Source of the DNA: DAOVXM01 sp963746255
GTDB lineage: Bacteria > Chloroflexota > Anaerolineae > Anaerolineales > UBA4823
Direction of reading: 5' to 3'
Assembly: GCA_963746255.1 (NCBI GenBank)
Contig: CAVVAJ010000001.1
Coordinates: 248,001-312,000 of the forward strand
DNA: 64,000 nucleotides
Positions 39,377-49,525 of this stretch are shown here, one piece after another; position 1 is the first letter of the stretch, and every line of letters begins with the position of its first letter. Below the pieces are notes generated by a model that was given only the letters and a program-made list of their open reading frames with translations, had not been told where the DNA came from and searched no databases. Both the position numbers and the translations under genes were made by a program.

Positions 39377-40030
39377 ATGTCCGAACCGATCACTGTCATG
39401 ATCGTCGATGACCACGAAATGGTGCGCAAGGGGGCTAAGGGATACCTGGAAGCGCAGCCCGAAATCGCAGTCGTGGCCGAAGCCGAATCAGGGGCGGAAG
39501 CCGTTCGCCTGGCCCGCGAATATGTTCCGGATGTGGTCTTGATGGATTTGGTCATGCCTGGCATGGACGGCGTGGAAGCCACACGCAAAGTGAAAGACAT
39601 CAGCCCGCGCACACAGATCATTATCCTGACCTCCTTCCACGAAGATGAGCATATTTTTCCCGCGCTACAGGCCGGGGCGATTTCCTATTTGCTCAAGGAT
39701 GTCAAAGCCATTGAACTGGTCGAAGCCATCCGACGGGCCTCCAAAGGGGAAGCGACTCTGCATCCCCGAGTAGCGGCCCGTCTGATTAAACAGTTCAGCC
39801 GCGGGGAACCTGACAGGAGAAGTATTTTCACGGAACTCACCGAGCGAGAAGTTGAAGTACTGACATTGATTGCCAGAGGCTTCACCAATCAGAAAATCGC
39901 TGAAGAACTTGTCATCAGCATTGGCACAGTCAAAGGCCATGTCAGCAATATCCTGAGCAAACTTCACCTTGCAGACCGCACCCAGGCCGCGGTTTTTGCC
40001 TGGCAGGAAGGTATTGTACGGCGCGAGTAA
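39377..40030 (+). CDS. NarL/LuxR-family response regulator
   Basis: 217 residues. Receiver domain with acidic pocket (IVDDHE), phospho-acceptor Asp in VLMDLVMPGMDG (about 57), Thr in ILTSFHED and Lys in YLLKDVK. The C-terminal LuxR-type HTH is LTEREVEVLTLIARGFTNQK followed by GTVKGHVSNILSKLHLADRT. AGGAGG lies just before the ATG. It is co-transcribed with the kinase gene (15 bp gap). A terminator follows, so the downstream CPBP genes need their own promoter, possibly its target. Confidence 0.96.
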   Translation: MSEPITVMIVDDHEMVRKGAKGYLEAQPEIAVVAEAESGAEAVRLAREYVPDVVLMDLVMPGMDGVEATRKVKDISPRTQIIILTSFHEDEHIFPALQAGAISYLLKDVKAIELVEAIRRASKGEATLHPRVAARLIKQFSRGEPDRRSIFTELTEREVEVLTLIARGFTNQKIAEELVISIGTVKGHVSNILSKLHLADRTQAAVFAWQEGIVRRE

Positions 40031-40106
40031 TCTTTCTACGGGCTGCCTTACCTGCGATACATTTCTCGGGGGGTAATTTGAGAGAGCTTCTCCATAACCA
40101 GCGGAC

Positions 40107-40137
40107 AAAAAACACCTTCTTTCGACAGGTGTTTTTT
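40107..40137 (+). terminator. Rho-independent terminator after the two-component genes
   Basis: AAAAAACACCT / AGGTGTTTTTT form an 11-bp inverted repeat around TCTTTCGAC, with a T-run on the right and an A-run on the left (usable in both directions). It separates the kinase/regulator unit from the CPBP cluster. Confidence 0.93.
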
Positions 40138-40262
40138 CATATCCCTAGTGTAGAGCAAAACATCCCGCTAGGCTCGTGTGTTTCTTCTGCCGAAATGCTA
40201 TTCTTTCAATGTAGTAAGCGCCGGAGTTAACTGGGCTTTCTATAGCAAAAGGAGACAAATCG

Positions 40263-41324
40263 TTGAATAAACTAACGGACTGGATTAAGCGTCATCAGGT
40301 ACTGGCTTTCTTCATATTGGCCTACGCAATCACCTGGTCACTATTGTTCCTTTACTATTATGTCATTTTCCCAATAGATCCTGGTCTGGGGATCTTATTG
40401 GAACCATTGGTAGTCTTCAGTCCTGCACTGATGGCGATGTTGATCTCCGGCATCGCAGAACCCTTTCCCAAGCGCAAGAGCAGCAGGTCACGTTGGATCG
40501 CTTTTATCCTGGCATGGCTAGTTTCCGCTCCAATCCTGATACTGTATGCATGGAAGATATATGATATTGAAGAACTGGCAGTGGCTGTCATCGTATTCAG
40601 CATCATAGCGATTTTCCCTGCCTGGGTGCTCTCTAGTGCCTATGCCAGGACACCGGGTATCCGCAAGCAGTTCTCAACGATACTCAAACCGCGCGGTCCA
40701 GTTTTGTGGTACTTGGTTATATTTCTGATCTTCCCGGGCATCCCGCTCCTGGGTATGGGTATCACCCGCCTGCTTGGTGGCGAAGCCCAGTTCTTTTTGG
40801 CTGACATGCCATCCAGGGATGCCGCGATCTTCCTCCTGCTCGAGTTCTTGCATGTGTTCCTGATGACCGGGGGAATTAACGAGGAAAGTGGCTGGCGTGG
40901 TTTTGCGTTGCCTCGCCTGCAATCCCGTTTCCCAGTCATCATGGCAGCACTGGTTGTCGGTTTCTTCTGGTCAATGTGGCATTTACCCAATGATATTGGC
41001 GAAGGTGTTCCCATCACCTGGATCCTCGAGAATCGATTGTTTTGGACCCCCCTTTTCGCCATATTGATGACCTGGTTGTATAACCATACAAACGGCAGCA
41101 TCTTAGCGCCAGCCCTCTTTCATTCTGCTATGAACACCTTTGGAAACCAATTCACAATTACCACTGCCGGGAATGTTTTGTTCATCGGGGTGGCAATTTA
41201 TGCGATTGTATCCGACCGGATGTGGCAAAGACTGCCATCTGACCACCTAGCGGTGTACCGGGCCCCGGGACTAGATGAAGAATCTAGAGTTACACAGAAA
41301 TTAACGGGAGATAGTCATGAATAA
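40263..41324 (+). CDS. CPBP-family intramembrane metalloprotease 1
   Basis: 353 residues with a TTG start behind AAAGGAGACAAATC. Eight or so membrane segments. CPBP motifs are complete: NEESGWRGFALPRLQ (EExxxR), FFWSMWHLP (FxxxH) and LAPALFHSAMNTFGN (HxxxN). The family includes Rce1-type CAAX proteases and bacteriocin-immunity-like proteins acting in the membrane. Its stop overlaps the next start by 8 bp, showing translational coupling. The opening MNKLTDWIKRHQVLAFFI repeats in the next gene, indicating tandem duplication. Substrate unknown. Confidence 0.93.
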   Translation: MNKLTDWIKRHQVLAFFILAYAITWSLLFLYYYVIFPIDPGLGILLEPLVVFSPALMAMLISGIAEPFPKRKSSRSRWIAFILAWLVSAPILILYAWKIYDIEELAVAVIVFSIIAIFPAWVLSSAYARTPGIRKQFSTILKPRGPVLWYLVIFLIFPGIPLLGMGITRLLGGEAQFFLADMPSRDAAIFLLLEFLHVFLMTGGINEESGWRGFALPRLQSRFPVIMAALVVGFFWSMWHLPNDIGEGVPITWILENRLFWTPLFAILMTWLYNHTNGSILAPALFHSAMNTFGNQFTITTAGNVLFIGVAIYAIVSDRMWQRLPSDHLAVYRAPGLDEESRVTQKLTGDSHE

Positions 41325-42387
41325 GGTGACAGATTGGATCAAGCGCCATCAAATTGCAGCGTTCTTTATCATCACCTTCGCGATCACCTGGGGATTGGGA
41401 TTCTCCTATATTGCAGTTCTGCAGCACGGCATGTACCAGCTGGCCCCCCTGTTTTCGATTGCCACTTGTGGACCAGCGCTGGCGGGCATCCTGGTTGCGA
41501 CCGTTGGGAATCGAGAACCCAGGTCTGGTTCAAAGAAAGCACAGTGGATCGCTTTTCTCATCGCTCTTCTCGTTGGTACGGCCGTATTCAGCACCTTCAA
41601 TTTCTATATATATAACGTAAATGTCTCCGTTCTATATGTGGTGTTCAGCTTTTTGCTTGTCACACCGCCGGTTGCCTATATTATCAGTGGGGCATTCTCT
41701 CGGGTGCCTGCGGTCAGATCGTCGCTGGCTACATTAGTTGACCCGCAAGGTGCTATCGGCTGGTCGCTGATCGCCCTGGTTTGCGTTCCTTTTCTGGCTT
41801 TACTATCCATCGCCATCAGCGGCTTATTCGGTAGATACGCCACTATATCCGGTTATAACGCTGCAAGCTACCCACTTCTGGGATTGATCCTAATTAGATT
41901 CTTTTACCAGCTTTTCTTCTATAACGCTACCGGGGAGGAGGCCGGCTGGACCGGTTTTGCCCGCCCAAGGCTGCAGGTGCGTGTAAGCCCACTCATTACT
42001 GCCCTAATTGTGACCCTATTCTGGGCTCCCTGGCATGCATTTCTCTGGTACGCAGAAGGACAGAATGTCATGAGCATCAATTATTGGATTGATACTTACG
42101 TCAATCTTATCCCTCTTTCGATTGTATGTGGTTGGATGTACAACCGCAGCAAGGGGAGCATCCTGGTGGTGGGGATCGCTCATGCTGCATCCAATACGGT
42201 TGTCGATTTTCTCCCCAATCTTAACTGGAGTGTGTTTACCATGACCATGTATGCCGCTGCGTTCTTGATGGTCCTTGTAGACAGAATGTGGAAGAAGCTT
42301 CCCACGGATCACCCCGCTGTCTATCCAGGTAGGTCAGAAGACAGCAGCACCTTCAAGCAATTTCAATTAAAACGAGAAACGACATAA
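41317..42387 (+). CDS. CPBP-family protease-like protein 2 (altered motif 1)
   Basis: 356 residues, start inside the end of gene 1. It opens MNKVTDWIKRHQIAAFFIIT, almost identical to its neighbour, but the rest diverges. Motif 1 reads EEAGWTGFARPRLQ, so the Arg of EExxxR is Thr. Motif 2 is FWAPWHAFLW; the third region is VVGIAHAASNTVVDF (HxxxN kept). The Glu and His ligands that build the active site are present, so loss of activity cannot be concluded, but the Arg is normally strongly conserved. Integral membrane protein. Confidence 0.9.
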   Translation: MNKVTDWIKRHQIAAFFIITFAITWGLGFSYIAVLQHGMYQLAPLFSIATCGPALAGILVATVGNREPRSGSKKAQWIAFLIALLVGTAVFSTFNFYIYNVNVSVLYVVFSFLLVTPPVAYIISGAFSRVPAVRSSLATLVDPQGAIGWSLIALVCVPFLALLSIAISGLFGRYATISGYNAASYPLLGLILIRFFYQLFFYNATGEEAGWTGFARPRLQVRVSPLITALIVTLFWAPWHAFLWYAEGQNVMSINYWIDTYVNLIPLSIVCGWMYNRSKGSILVVGIAHAASNTVVDFLPNLNWSVFTMTMYAAAFLMVLVDRMWKKLPTDHPAVYPGRSEDSSTFKQFQLKRETT

Positions 42388-42397
42388 GGAGGTAATC

Positions 42398-43450
42398 ATG
42401 CTAAACCAATCTACCGGATCAACTCTGATACCAACGTCAGGCGGCCAATTTTGGTCCGCACCACACCGTCTCGTTCTGACCATCATGTGGCTGGTGACAA
42501 CCGTCACCATAATAACCATGCTCTTGCTAAATGTGAGAGACACAGGCCGCTACAGCGAAGTGTGCTACATTCTGCAGGCAAGCTACGTCGCCGCCTTGAT
42601 ATGGTACCTCAGCCGTTCAGGAACACCCACCAGCCAGCTTCCGAAGGTCCGCCCACTGGTGTTGCGAAACTGGCGGTATAGTGTTTGGATACCAGTCTTG
42701 GTCATCGCCATAATTTTCATCCTTATCCTTACCGCCATGTCTGATGGAGATCTGGGCATACTGCTGCTGCTGATCGTTGCCACATGGTGGATCCTCCTTG
42801 CCTGGCACCGGCAAGTACGAATTCGCTCAGTTATCCAGGGTCTTGCCCTCGCCCTTATCGTCTATCTCGCCGGCCTGCCTATGTTCAATAACGGCTCCAT
42901 CAGTGAAATAGCATTCTATGGCCTCCTGATCAATGTGCCGCCAATGTACATCGCCGGCGGACTGCTGGTCCATCGTACCCGCCTGGGTGGTGTACAGCTG
43001 TTAGACAAACGGTATTGGCAGGCTTTGCGGAGCTTTTTCTGGGGCTGCCTGCTGTTCGTTCCGTTGGGCCTGATCAATGCCGCCGTTGTTTCACCAGGTC
43101 CAAACATGACCTGGGTAAGCGAGTGGTGGATTCCATTCACAATCCCCTGGTTCTCAGCCATAGCCGAAGAAACCTGGTTCAGACTACTACTTGTTGGGTT
43201 GTGCTATTTCACCCTGCGGCCTGCCTTTCCCAGGCGCCCAGCCGTACCCATGATCATCGCCGTATTGTTCAGCGCGATCACCTTCGGCCTGGGACACGGT
43301 GGAACATACCTGGAGAGGTTTCTGGTCACTGGATTGCTTTATGGCCTGCCCATGGCGGTCGTGTTCGCCAGGCGTGACTGGGAGCATGCCGTAGGTGCAC
43401 ACTATATGATCAACATGATCCCGACGCTGATGGTTTTCCTTGGGACCTGA
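42398..43450 (+). CDS. CPBP-family protease-like protein 3
   Basis: 350 residues, 10 bp after gene 2, with AAGGAGGTAATC before the ATG. About nine membrane segments. Motif 1 AEETWFRLLLVG (EExxxR), motif 2 FGLGHGGTYLERF and motif 3 HAVGAHYMINM (HxxxN) are present, but the overall sequence is distant from genes 1 and 2. It ends in an intact C-terminus. Likely the third member of one operon with different specificity. Confidence 0.88.
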   Translation: MLNQSTGSTLIPTSGGQFWSAPHRLVLTIMWLVTTVTIITMLLLNVRDTGRYSEVCYILQASYVAALIWYLSRSGTPTSQLPKVRPLVLRNWRYSVWIPVLVIAIIFILILTAMSDGDLGILLLLIVATWWILLAWHRQVRIRSVIQGLALALIVYLAGLPMFNNGSISEIAFYGLLINVPPMYIAGGLLVHRTRLGGVQLLDKRYWQALRSFFWGCLLFVPLGLINAAVVSPGPNMTWVSEWWIPFTIPWFSAIAEETWFRLLLVGLCYFTLRPAFPRRPAVPMIIAVLFSAITFGLGHGGTYLERFLVTGLLYGLPMAVVFARRDWEHAVGAHYMINMIPTLMVFLGT

Positions 43451-43547
43451 GGTGGAAAAAATGTCCCCAACCATTGAGCAGTGTACCGAGAGTCAGAAAT
43501 GATCAAACCGGAAGTAAGTATAACAGAGGTAATCTTGGAGGTTTCAC

Positions 43548-44195
43548 ATGTCTGAATATAAGTTAAAACCCACTCGCTGGTCTTACGTACTCGCACTCTT
43601 AATCCCAATCTTCGCATGTGTGGGGACGGTACTGCTGGTGTATCGAAATGTACCCAGTCTACCCGGTGCTCTCGAAATTACGGGTATAGACAACCTAACC
43701 CAGGTTATCGTACCCGGGTCAGCGGAAGTTTATTTCCCTAAGGTTGGCGGTTACGCAGTTTACTATGAACACCGTAGTGCAATCGATGGCGTGAATTACG
43801 TGAGGGGTAAATATCCACCCAATATAAATTGTCAATTGACATCAAAGGCTACTGGTGCAGACACCATTCTTGTCCCCGACTACGTTGAAGGCAATATGTA
43901 CTCCACCCAAAACCAAGAACGCGAGGGCGTGTTGATCAAGAGCATCATCATAAAAGAACCCGGTATCTACAAATTCTCTTGCCATTACCCTGGTGGCCGA
44001 ACAGATCCGCAAATCGTCTTGGCGGTAGGACCGAACATTATTTGGGAGCTCTTCAACATAGCGACAAAACCTGTCGCAGCCCTGATATGTGGAGGGTTCA
44101 TTTTTATCGGTGCGTTTGTCGTATCCATTCTGATCATGGGATTCATCGCTTACAAACGCAACCAATCCAAAAATATCCTAGAAGCGGGGACCTAA
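43548..44195 (+). CDS. Two-TM membrane protein with extracytoplasmic domain, copy 1
   Basis: 215 residues. TM1 about 12-32, an extracytoplasmic region of about 130 residues, and TM2 about 170-195 with a basic C-terminus. Conserved blocks with the copy at 56383 are NLTQVIVPGS, GGYAVYYEHRSAIDGV, TSKATGA, VPDYVEGNMY-x-TQNQERE and GPNIIWELFNI. AATCTTGGAGG precedes the ATG. It lies 98 bp behind CPBP gene 3 and is probably the last gene of that operon, so it may be a partner or substrate of the proteases. No known family recognised. Confidence 0.75.
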   Translation: MSEYKLKPTRWSYVLALLIPIFACVGTVLLVYRNVPSLPGALEITGIDNLTQVIVPGSAEVYFPKVGGYAVYYEHRSAIDGVNYVRGKYPPNINCQLTSKATGADTILVPDYVEGNMYSTQNQEREGVLIKSIIIKEPGIYKFSCHYPGGRTDPQIVLAVGPNIIWELFNIATKPVAALICGGFIFIGAFVVSILIMGFIAYKRNQSKNILEAGT

Positions 44196-44541
44196 CACAA
44201 ATACATAATAGCCATTAAGTAGGAACGTTAGGATCCAAGATCAGTACACGATCTGATTACAAGCAAATTTTCAGCATGATGATCCGCTCCACAACCTGAC
44301 CCGATAGCTGGGCACACTGGTGTACATTCTTCAGAAATCGCGCCGCTTTACCTCGAAATGCAGTCCCGCCAAAGTAGACGTGGCTGCATTTCAATTGTTA
44401 TTAAACAGTATTCCTAGATTGCTAGTTTTATTCTCTGGTTACCCCCCGAATGAGTATTATTGTAGGAAAACTATCCTACCATTCAGCTCAAAGCCCTTCT
44501 AAAAAGCAAGCGACATGACTTTGTAAATCAAGCGGTGGAAA
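44196..44541. other. Intergenic region
   Basis: No gene supported. It contains GTTAGGAT at about 44229, a weak resemblance to attC cores without a partner, and AT-rich sequence. No terminator hairpin recognised for the preceding operon. Confidence 0.4.
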
Positions 44542-45085
44542 CATACCAGGAATAAGGAAGACTCGCTAACAAGATCGCCGTGCGGCTGCGCAACCACGGA
44601 TTCGGTGCCCACGCCGGGCACCTTTTGAATGGATTAGCGCTGTATCCACCGCTGGTGCAGAATGCCGGGCTGGCGTGGATCGGGCTAAACGGCATCATCA
44701 TCAATCATCACCCCGGAGCACGGACCACGTGTGCGGCTAGTAGCCGTTTTCACCAGCATACAGAATCTCGTCTTCAAAGATGGGAACAATCACAGCTGGA
44801 TTGAGAGCTACTGGGACTCCTACTGGGTATGCATCAAGAAATGCCCTCCACAGGCGCTGATCGAGGAACCAGAGCTTCACGAGAGTGGAGGATGCACTTA
44901 CGTAGAGAACGAACTTTGCTTCCCCTTTTTCGCCGACAAGTATGGGTGCTCTGTATGTGTCAAGGTTTGTCCGTTCAACCAGCAAAGCGACGACAAATCA
45001 AAGAAAAACGTTTCATTGAGAAAAATGGGAAAATGGAGGACAAGCTGGAGTATTGACCATCTCCGAAGGGGATGCTGGAGCTAAC
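44542..45085 (+). pseudogene. 4Fe-4S double-cluster protein (QueG-like domain), frameshifted relic
   Basis: Frame 1 (to about 44745) reads IAVRLRNHGFGAHAGHLLNG and AGLAWIGLNGIIINHHPGAR. Frame 2 then continues LVAVFTSIQNLVFKDGNNHS, WVCIKKCPPQALIEEPE and CSVCVKVCPFNQQ. This is the C-terminal half of the epoxyqueuosine-reductase-like iron-sulfur family. The first two Cys of the first cluster are missing (YWDSYWVCIKKCP instead of C-x2-C-x2-C-x3-C). The N-terminal part is also gone. At least one frameshift, near 44745. Confidence 0.75.
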
Positions 45086-45364
45086 CAGATCTGGACCCAG
45101 GTGCTGGACACTGACAAAGGCGAGTGATTAAAATTTCTGTCCTGGGGCCGGTGCAGAAAAATCGTTGCTCCACACAAGCATGTACGCATCGAAGCAGCGA
45201 AAATCTACTCCCTTTCCACCATGGCAGATGAGAGGTAGATTTTTGAATACCCTATGAAGGAACCACTGTCTGCGCGTTGAATCCCCAATGAATTGCTATA
45301 TGGAAAAATTAGGCAGGCAGCAGCCGAATGATGTAAATCCGAAAACTCAAACTTAAGGGAATGA

Positions 45365-45398
45365 GATAGAGCGGTGGAAAATATCCACACGCTCTATC
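45365..45398 (-). terminator. Strong hairpin downstream of the holin-like gene
   Basis: GATAGAGCG-GTGGA ... TCCAC-(A)-CGCTCTATC forms a 14-bp stem with one bulged A around AAATA. It begins 14 bp after the stop of the minus-strand gene at 45412. No T-run follows, so it is a processing or pausing hairpin or a weak terminator. Confidence 0.55.
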
Positions 45399-45411
45399 CG
45401 GCGAATGACTG

Positions 45412-45780
45412 TTAGACAACAATCCCGAAAAAGCCTAAGACCCAGGCTAATAGCCAGCTTACGACGGCGATGGCAACAGCCGCAACGATTGCGCCGACAA
45501 AACCGCTGACCTTCATCCCTGGGAGGAATCGATCGCTGATCATCAGGATGACCGCAGCAACAACCAGGAGAACAATCGCACCCAACCAGCCGCCACCGAT
45601 TGTAAGACCTAGCAATCCAAGAAGCCAGTTAACAACCGCTGTGACGATGGCGATTACGATCGCAGCAATGATCGCACTCCCGTAGCTGTCGACAGTAAGG
45701 CCCAAATTGAGCCTTCCAACAATGTAAATCACTAACGCACTTACTAACAGGGCTATCAGAAAACTAAATAATACGCTCAT
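45412..45780 (-). CDS. Four-TM phage-holin-like membrane protein
   Basis: 122 residues from the ATG at 45780, preceded by AAGGAGGATGATTTAGAA; the longer start at 45810 lacks a site. Almost entirely hydrophobic, with four membrane segments and G/A-rich helices (SFLIALLVSALVIYIVGRL; ending WLLAWVLGFFGIVV). The pattern of NWLLGLLGLTIGGGWLGAIV is that of the 'phage holin family 4 superfamily IV/YvlD' proteins, which in most bacteria are ordinary chromosomal membrane proteins. No lysis genes nearby, so no phage role is claimed. Confidence 0.8.
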   Translation of the reverse strand: MSVLFSFLIALLVSALVIYIVGRLNLGLTVDSYGSAIIAAIVIAIVTAVVNWLLGLLGLTIGGGWLGAIVLLVVAAVILMISDRFLPGMKVSGFVGAIVAAVAIAVVSWLLAWVLGFFGIVV

Positions 45781-45810
45781 TTCTAAATCATCCTCCTTAG
45801 TAAACTTCAT

Positions 45811-46199
45811 TTGAATAGGTGATTACACTAATCTTGTAACACCAAAGAAAGCCAAAGGTTGCTGTAGAGACCAAATATAGGGATGAGAATCTCGAGAGCC
45901 TACTTCCTTCAACATCGATCGAAATGTATTTCTAATGTATGGTGACAAATTTCTCTGACTAAATCCAGGTGCGGAATGTAAATTGGGAGTCAAGATATAC
46001 TAGGTCATGGAGCGTCGAGAGAGGCTCGTCTATAATGGCTCCCAGCGCGCATATGGTCTTTCTGGTGCCCTGATCATCCTGTGGTTCATAAAAACCATTG
46101 TAATGTCTGTGATGATCATGCAAGGTATTTGAAGCATAGATTACTTTGGGGTAATCCGCTTGTTGATGGCCACTCGCTACATGGCTATCCAGCTCACGC
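45811..46199. other. Intergenic region
   Basis: About 390 bp. The minus-strand frame 45959-46225 overlaps the end of the PEP relic, is rich in His/Arg and lacks a ribosome site; not a gene. No repeat or terminator seen. Confidence 0.4.
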
Positions 46200-48942
46200 T
46201 TATTCCGGTTCCTCTTGTACCTCAATCATCCCGCTGGAGCCATCAATGCTGATCAGTTGACCTGTCTTAATCGGGTCGTCGCTCGGTCGACGCCAACGAT
46301 CGCCGGCAGGCCGTACTCGCGCGCTACGACTGCCCCATGCGTCATCATACCGCCCACCTCCATCACCAGCCCGGCTGCCGTAAGGAACAGCGGTGTCCAG
46401 GAGGGGTCGGTGCCCGGGCAGACCAGGATCTCGCCCGGCTGCAAGCCGGCATGAGTTGGATCGAGCACCACCCGCACCCGGCCCGTGACGCTGCCAGGTG
46501 ACACTGGGCTGCCAGACATGCCGCCATCCACTTGTGCGGTGGCGATAACCCCTTCATAATACGCGCGGCCATCACTCAGCAGCAGGCGCGGGATCTGCTT
46601 GCGCAGCATTTCGCGCTGGTACGCGCTGCCTGCGGCTGGCGATCAGGGCTCGCCAATCTCTTTCCTCTTGCGCGGCAAAGGATTTCAGTTCCGATAAAGA
46701 AAGATAGAACAAATCGTCCGGGCTGTTCCAGATCGCCGGTCTGGGTGAATTCCACTCCGCTCTTCCACAACTCGCGCTGGATCAACCACATCATGCGCAC
46801 AGCGAAGAACTTGGGGCTTTCGCGGGCGCCCATCAGCTGGCGTGCCCGCCCGGCGAAGAAGCGCACCAAGCGTGCCTTGAACCAACCACAATGCGTTTTG
46901 CTGACTGCGGTTACAAGCTGGTCAATTGCTGCCTGGGCTAATTCTGCACCGCGGGCAAAGACCACATCCGGAGCTCGGCTCTCATCCTCGATCGTCAGGT
47001 AGCTTGCCAGCGTCTCGAAGATATAGGTTGGGTCATCTGCCCAGCGGGTACGCCCCAGATCGATCTCAGCCAGTCCCCGCCCGCCGTAACGCTCCAGGAA
47101 CTCGCCCACAACCTGCATGGCCACCGGGGGCAAATCCCCGGCGAGGTAACCGGCCGACATATCCGCCGCACTGTCCGTTTGGAAGGTTTGCCAGGCGGCC
47201 GGGTCGTTGCGGATGGTCTTGGCCATCTCCCACAAAGTCAGGTCCATCTCAGTGGTCGGGTTATGGGGCATGCCGCGCGTCACCTGTAGCACCAAGTCGT
47301 GCATCATGTTTGGCGAGGATGGGCGCGGTCCAGCTTTCTGCCCCCTCCGCGAGCTTATTGAGCGCATTCCAGGAAGCCATCCCAGCGGCGATAACGGATA
47401 CGAACAGCAGGAAAGTGTGCGGGAAATGTTCGACCGCGAAATCGGGCAGCAGGTCCGCCCGCTGGGCCAGTTTTCGCCAGCGGTCGCCCTGGATCGATTC
47501 ACAGCGGGTTTCCATCAATCTCAAAACACGTTCGCTATGTTCGATGACGTACGCGCGCCGTCGCTGGGGCGCAGCCAGGTTCAGCAGTGCATTGGCCGCC
47601 AAGGGCAGCAAGAAACGGGCGATTTGCCGGCGGGCTTTAAAGCTGAAAGTCGCGCGCCCGGGTTGCAGGCAGGGGTCATCCCAGATCCCTTCGATCGCCT
47701 GCCGGACAGATGGTTCGACCATGCCAAAAACCACCGGCAGGATCCGCCGCCCGACAGCATTGCTTACCACAGGTGTAATGTTAACCCACAGCCGCTCACC
47801 AGCAACATAGAGTGCCGTCTGGCTGGCGCGCGTCGCCCTGATCCCAAACAATCTGGCACCAGCAGCGAAAATCTCCGCATATGGCATCACAGCCCAGCGG
47901 CGTGAGCGGGTCAAGCATGCCCTGCACGGCGGCAAATGAGAAGAAAACCTTCAATGGTTCAATAGGCAGGCCTACCGGTAGTGGGAAAAGCGATGTGATC
48001 GGGCGTGACTGAAGCACGGTAATTTCACCGGAGACCCAAGCCCACTCGATATCCTGGGGGTAACCGAACAGGGCTTCGATTTGTTTGCCGATCACTACCA
48101 ACCGTAAAATAGCTTTGTCCGGGATGGCTTGCTTATCGGACGAGTCACCTTCACTAGTGGTCAGCCCTCCGTCATTAGTCCCACTGATGACCAGGGCTTT
48201 GCTGCCCAGGGATTTGTGCGTGATGGCTTCCGCAACAGCATCCACGACATAATGATCCGGATCAACTGCCCCGCTGACCAGCACCTCACCAAGACCCAGC
48301 GTCGCGTCGATCACGGTCTCGGTGCGCAGTCCGGTCAGCGGATTGGCGGTGAACAACACGCCTGACGCTTCACTCGGCACCATGTTCTGCACCACGACAG
48401 CGAGAGAGACATGCTCGTGGGGGATATGATTGCGCGCCCGGTAGCCGATGGCACGCGCCGTCCACAAACTAGACCAGCAGCGAACGACCGCCTCCGCCAG
48501 CGCCTCGGCACCAATAACATTTAGAAAGGTGTCATACTGCCCGGCGAAGGACATACCAGGCAGGTCCTCAGCAGTAGCGGATGATCGGACAGCAACGGGC
48601 TGCGCACCCAGCCAGCGCCAGGCGATTCTCCAGGTCTGCCAACAGGCCGGCGGGTGTGGAGCCTATCCTGAATTGAGCCCGGATCTCAGCCGAGGCAGCC
48701 GCCAGATCATCCAGGGATTTGGGGTCAATCGCTTGCAGAGCGCTTTCAATCTGGCTGGCTAAATCATTGTCAGCCAGGAATTCCCGGTAGACAGCCGTGG
48801 GGATGGTAAATCCAGCCGGGACCGGGAATCCGGCATTGGTCAGTCTGGCGAGGTTGGCGCCCTTTCCACCGACCGTTTTGAGGCTGTCTACCGGTGTGTT
48901 GAGAGGTAAAAAAAGTTGAGGCAGGGGTGCGGGGGTTGTCAT
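46200..48942 (-). pseudogene. PEP synthase / rifampicin phosphotransferase-like enzyme with at least five frame breaks
   Basis: The N-terminal ATP-grasp part starts MTTPAPLPQLFLPL and has KTVGGKGANLARLTNAGFPV. The middle has SLAVVVQNMVPSEASGVLF, ANPLTGLRTETVIDATLGLG and ITVLQSRPIT. The C-terminal swivelling domain contains LVCPGTDPSWTPLFLTAAG and the phospho-His motif GGMMTHGAVVAREYG, and the end GQLISIDGSSGMIEV is reached only after a last frame shift near 46260. Coding segments lie in alternating frames (48942-48568, 48554-47796, 47935-47261, 47502-46576, 46609-46253). The enzyme would transfer phosphate between ATP and a substrate through a His. Clearly non-functional here. Confidence 0.9.
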
Positions 48943-49025
48943 GATGGCTCCAATGTTTATCAGTTCTCTTGCGAAAGTCAGGGTTTGGGAAGCAGTTCAA
49001 GGATACTTCTATGCCCAAAGCAATT

Positions 49026-49300
49026 AGGCAACGCCTTCTATGATTGAGATTGCATTCGCAATACCATTTTCTGCGCGGATCTTTTTTGCCCAATATTTCT
49101 TTATATTGCCGACTAGTTGGCGAAGTTGTCACTTCATGGACCGCTTGTGCAAGTTTTTTAGCTGCTAATTTCTTTTGTGGGATGGGTTTGCTGCCTAATC
49201 CGAGAGCATACTCTCGTGCTCCCCAATAAGGCTGATCAACCAGAAATGGACCTATTACAGAAGGACGGTTTAGGCTAACCCAGGTGGGATGTTTGTTCAT
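49026..49300 (-). pseudogene. C-terminal relic of a UGT-type glycosyltransferase
   Basis: NRPSVIGPFLVDQPYWGARE and ALGLGSKPIPQKKLAAKKLA match the donor-binding C-terminus of sterol/macrolide-type GT1 glycosyltransferases. A frameshift in the A-run near 49090 restores KKIRAENGIANAISIIEGVA and the natural stop at 49026-49028. The N-terminal two thirds are absent. Confidence 0.8.
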
Positions 49301-49525
49301 AAATGTATGCTGATAAATTTGTCATTGATTATATTCGCCAAATTGGTAGAATAAAATTGAAAGTTGTCGTGATATGACATCCGTAACATACTATTATTGG
49401 GTCGTTCGCGGTAACTATGTCAGATTAATAGGTTTATTAGAGGAGTTGCATAGGCAGGATTGTATCCATCAGGTAAGTGCGATTTTTCTCACTCAATTGG
49501 TATTATGTAAGATTTGGAGTGAAAA

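Noticed and set aside
45411..45417. GTTAGAC core resembling attC
   Set aside because: It is the stop codon region of the holin-like gene with no partner core or arms.
45412..45780. Prophage interpretation from the holin-like protein
   Set aside because: No lysis, capsid or integrase genes accompany it; this family is common on chromosomes.
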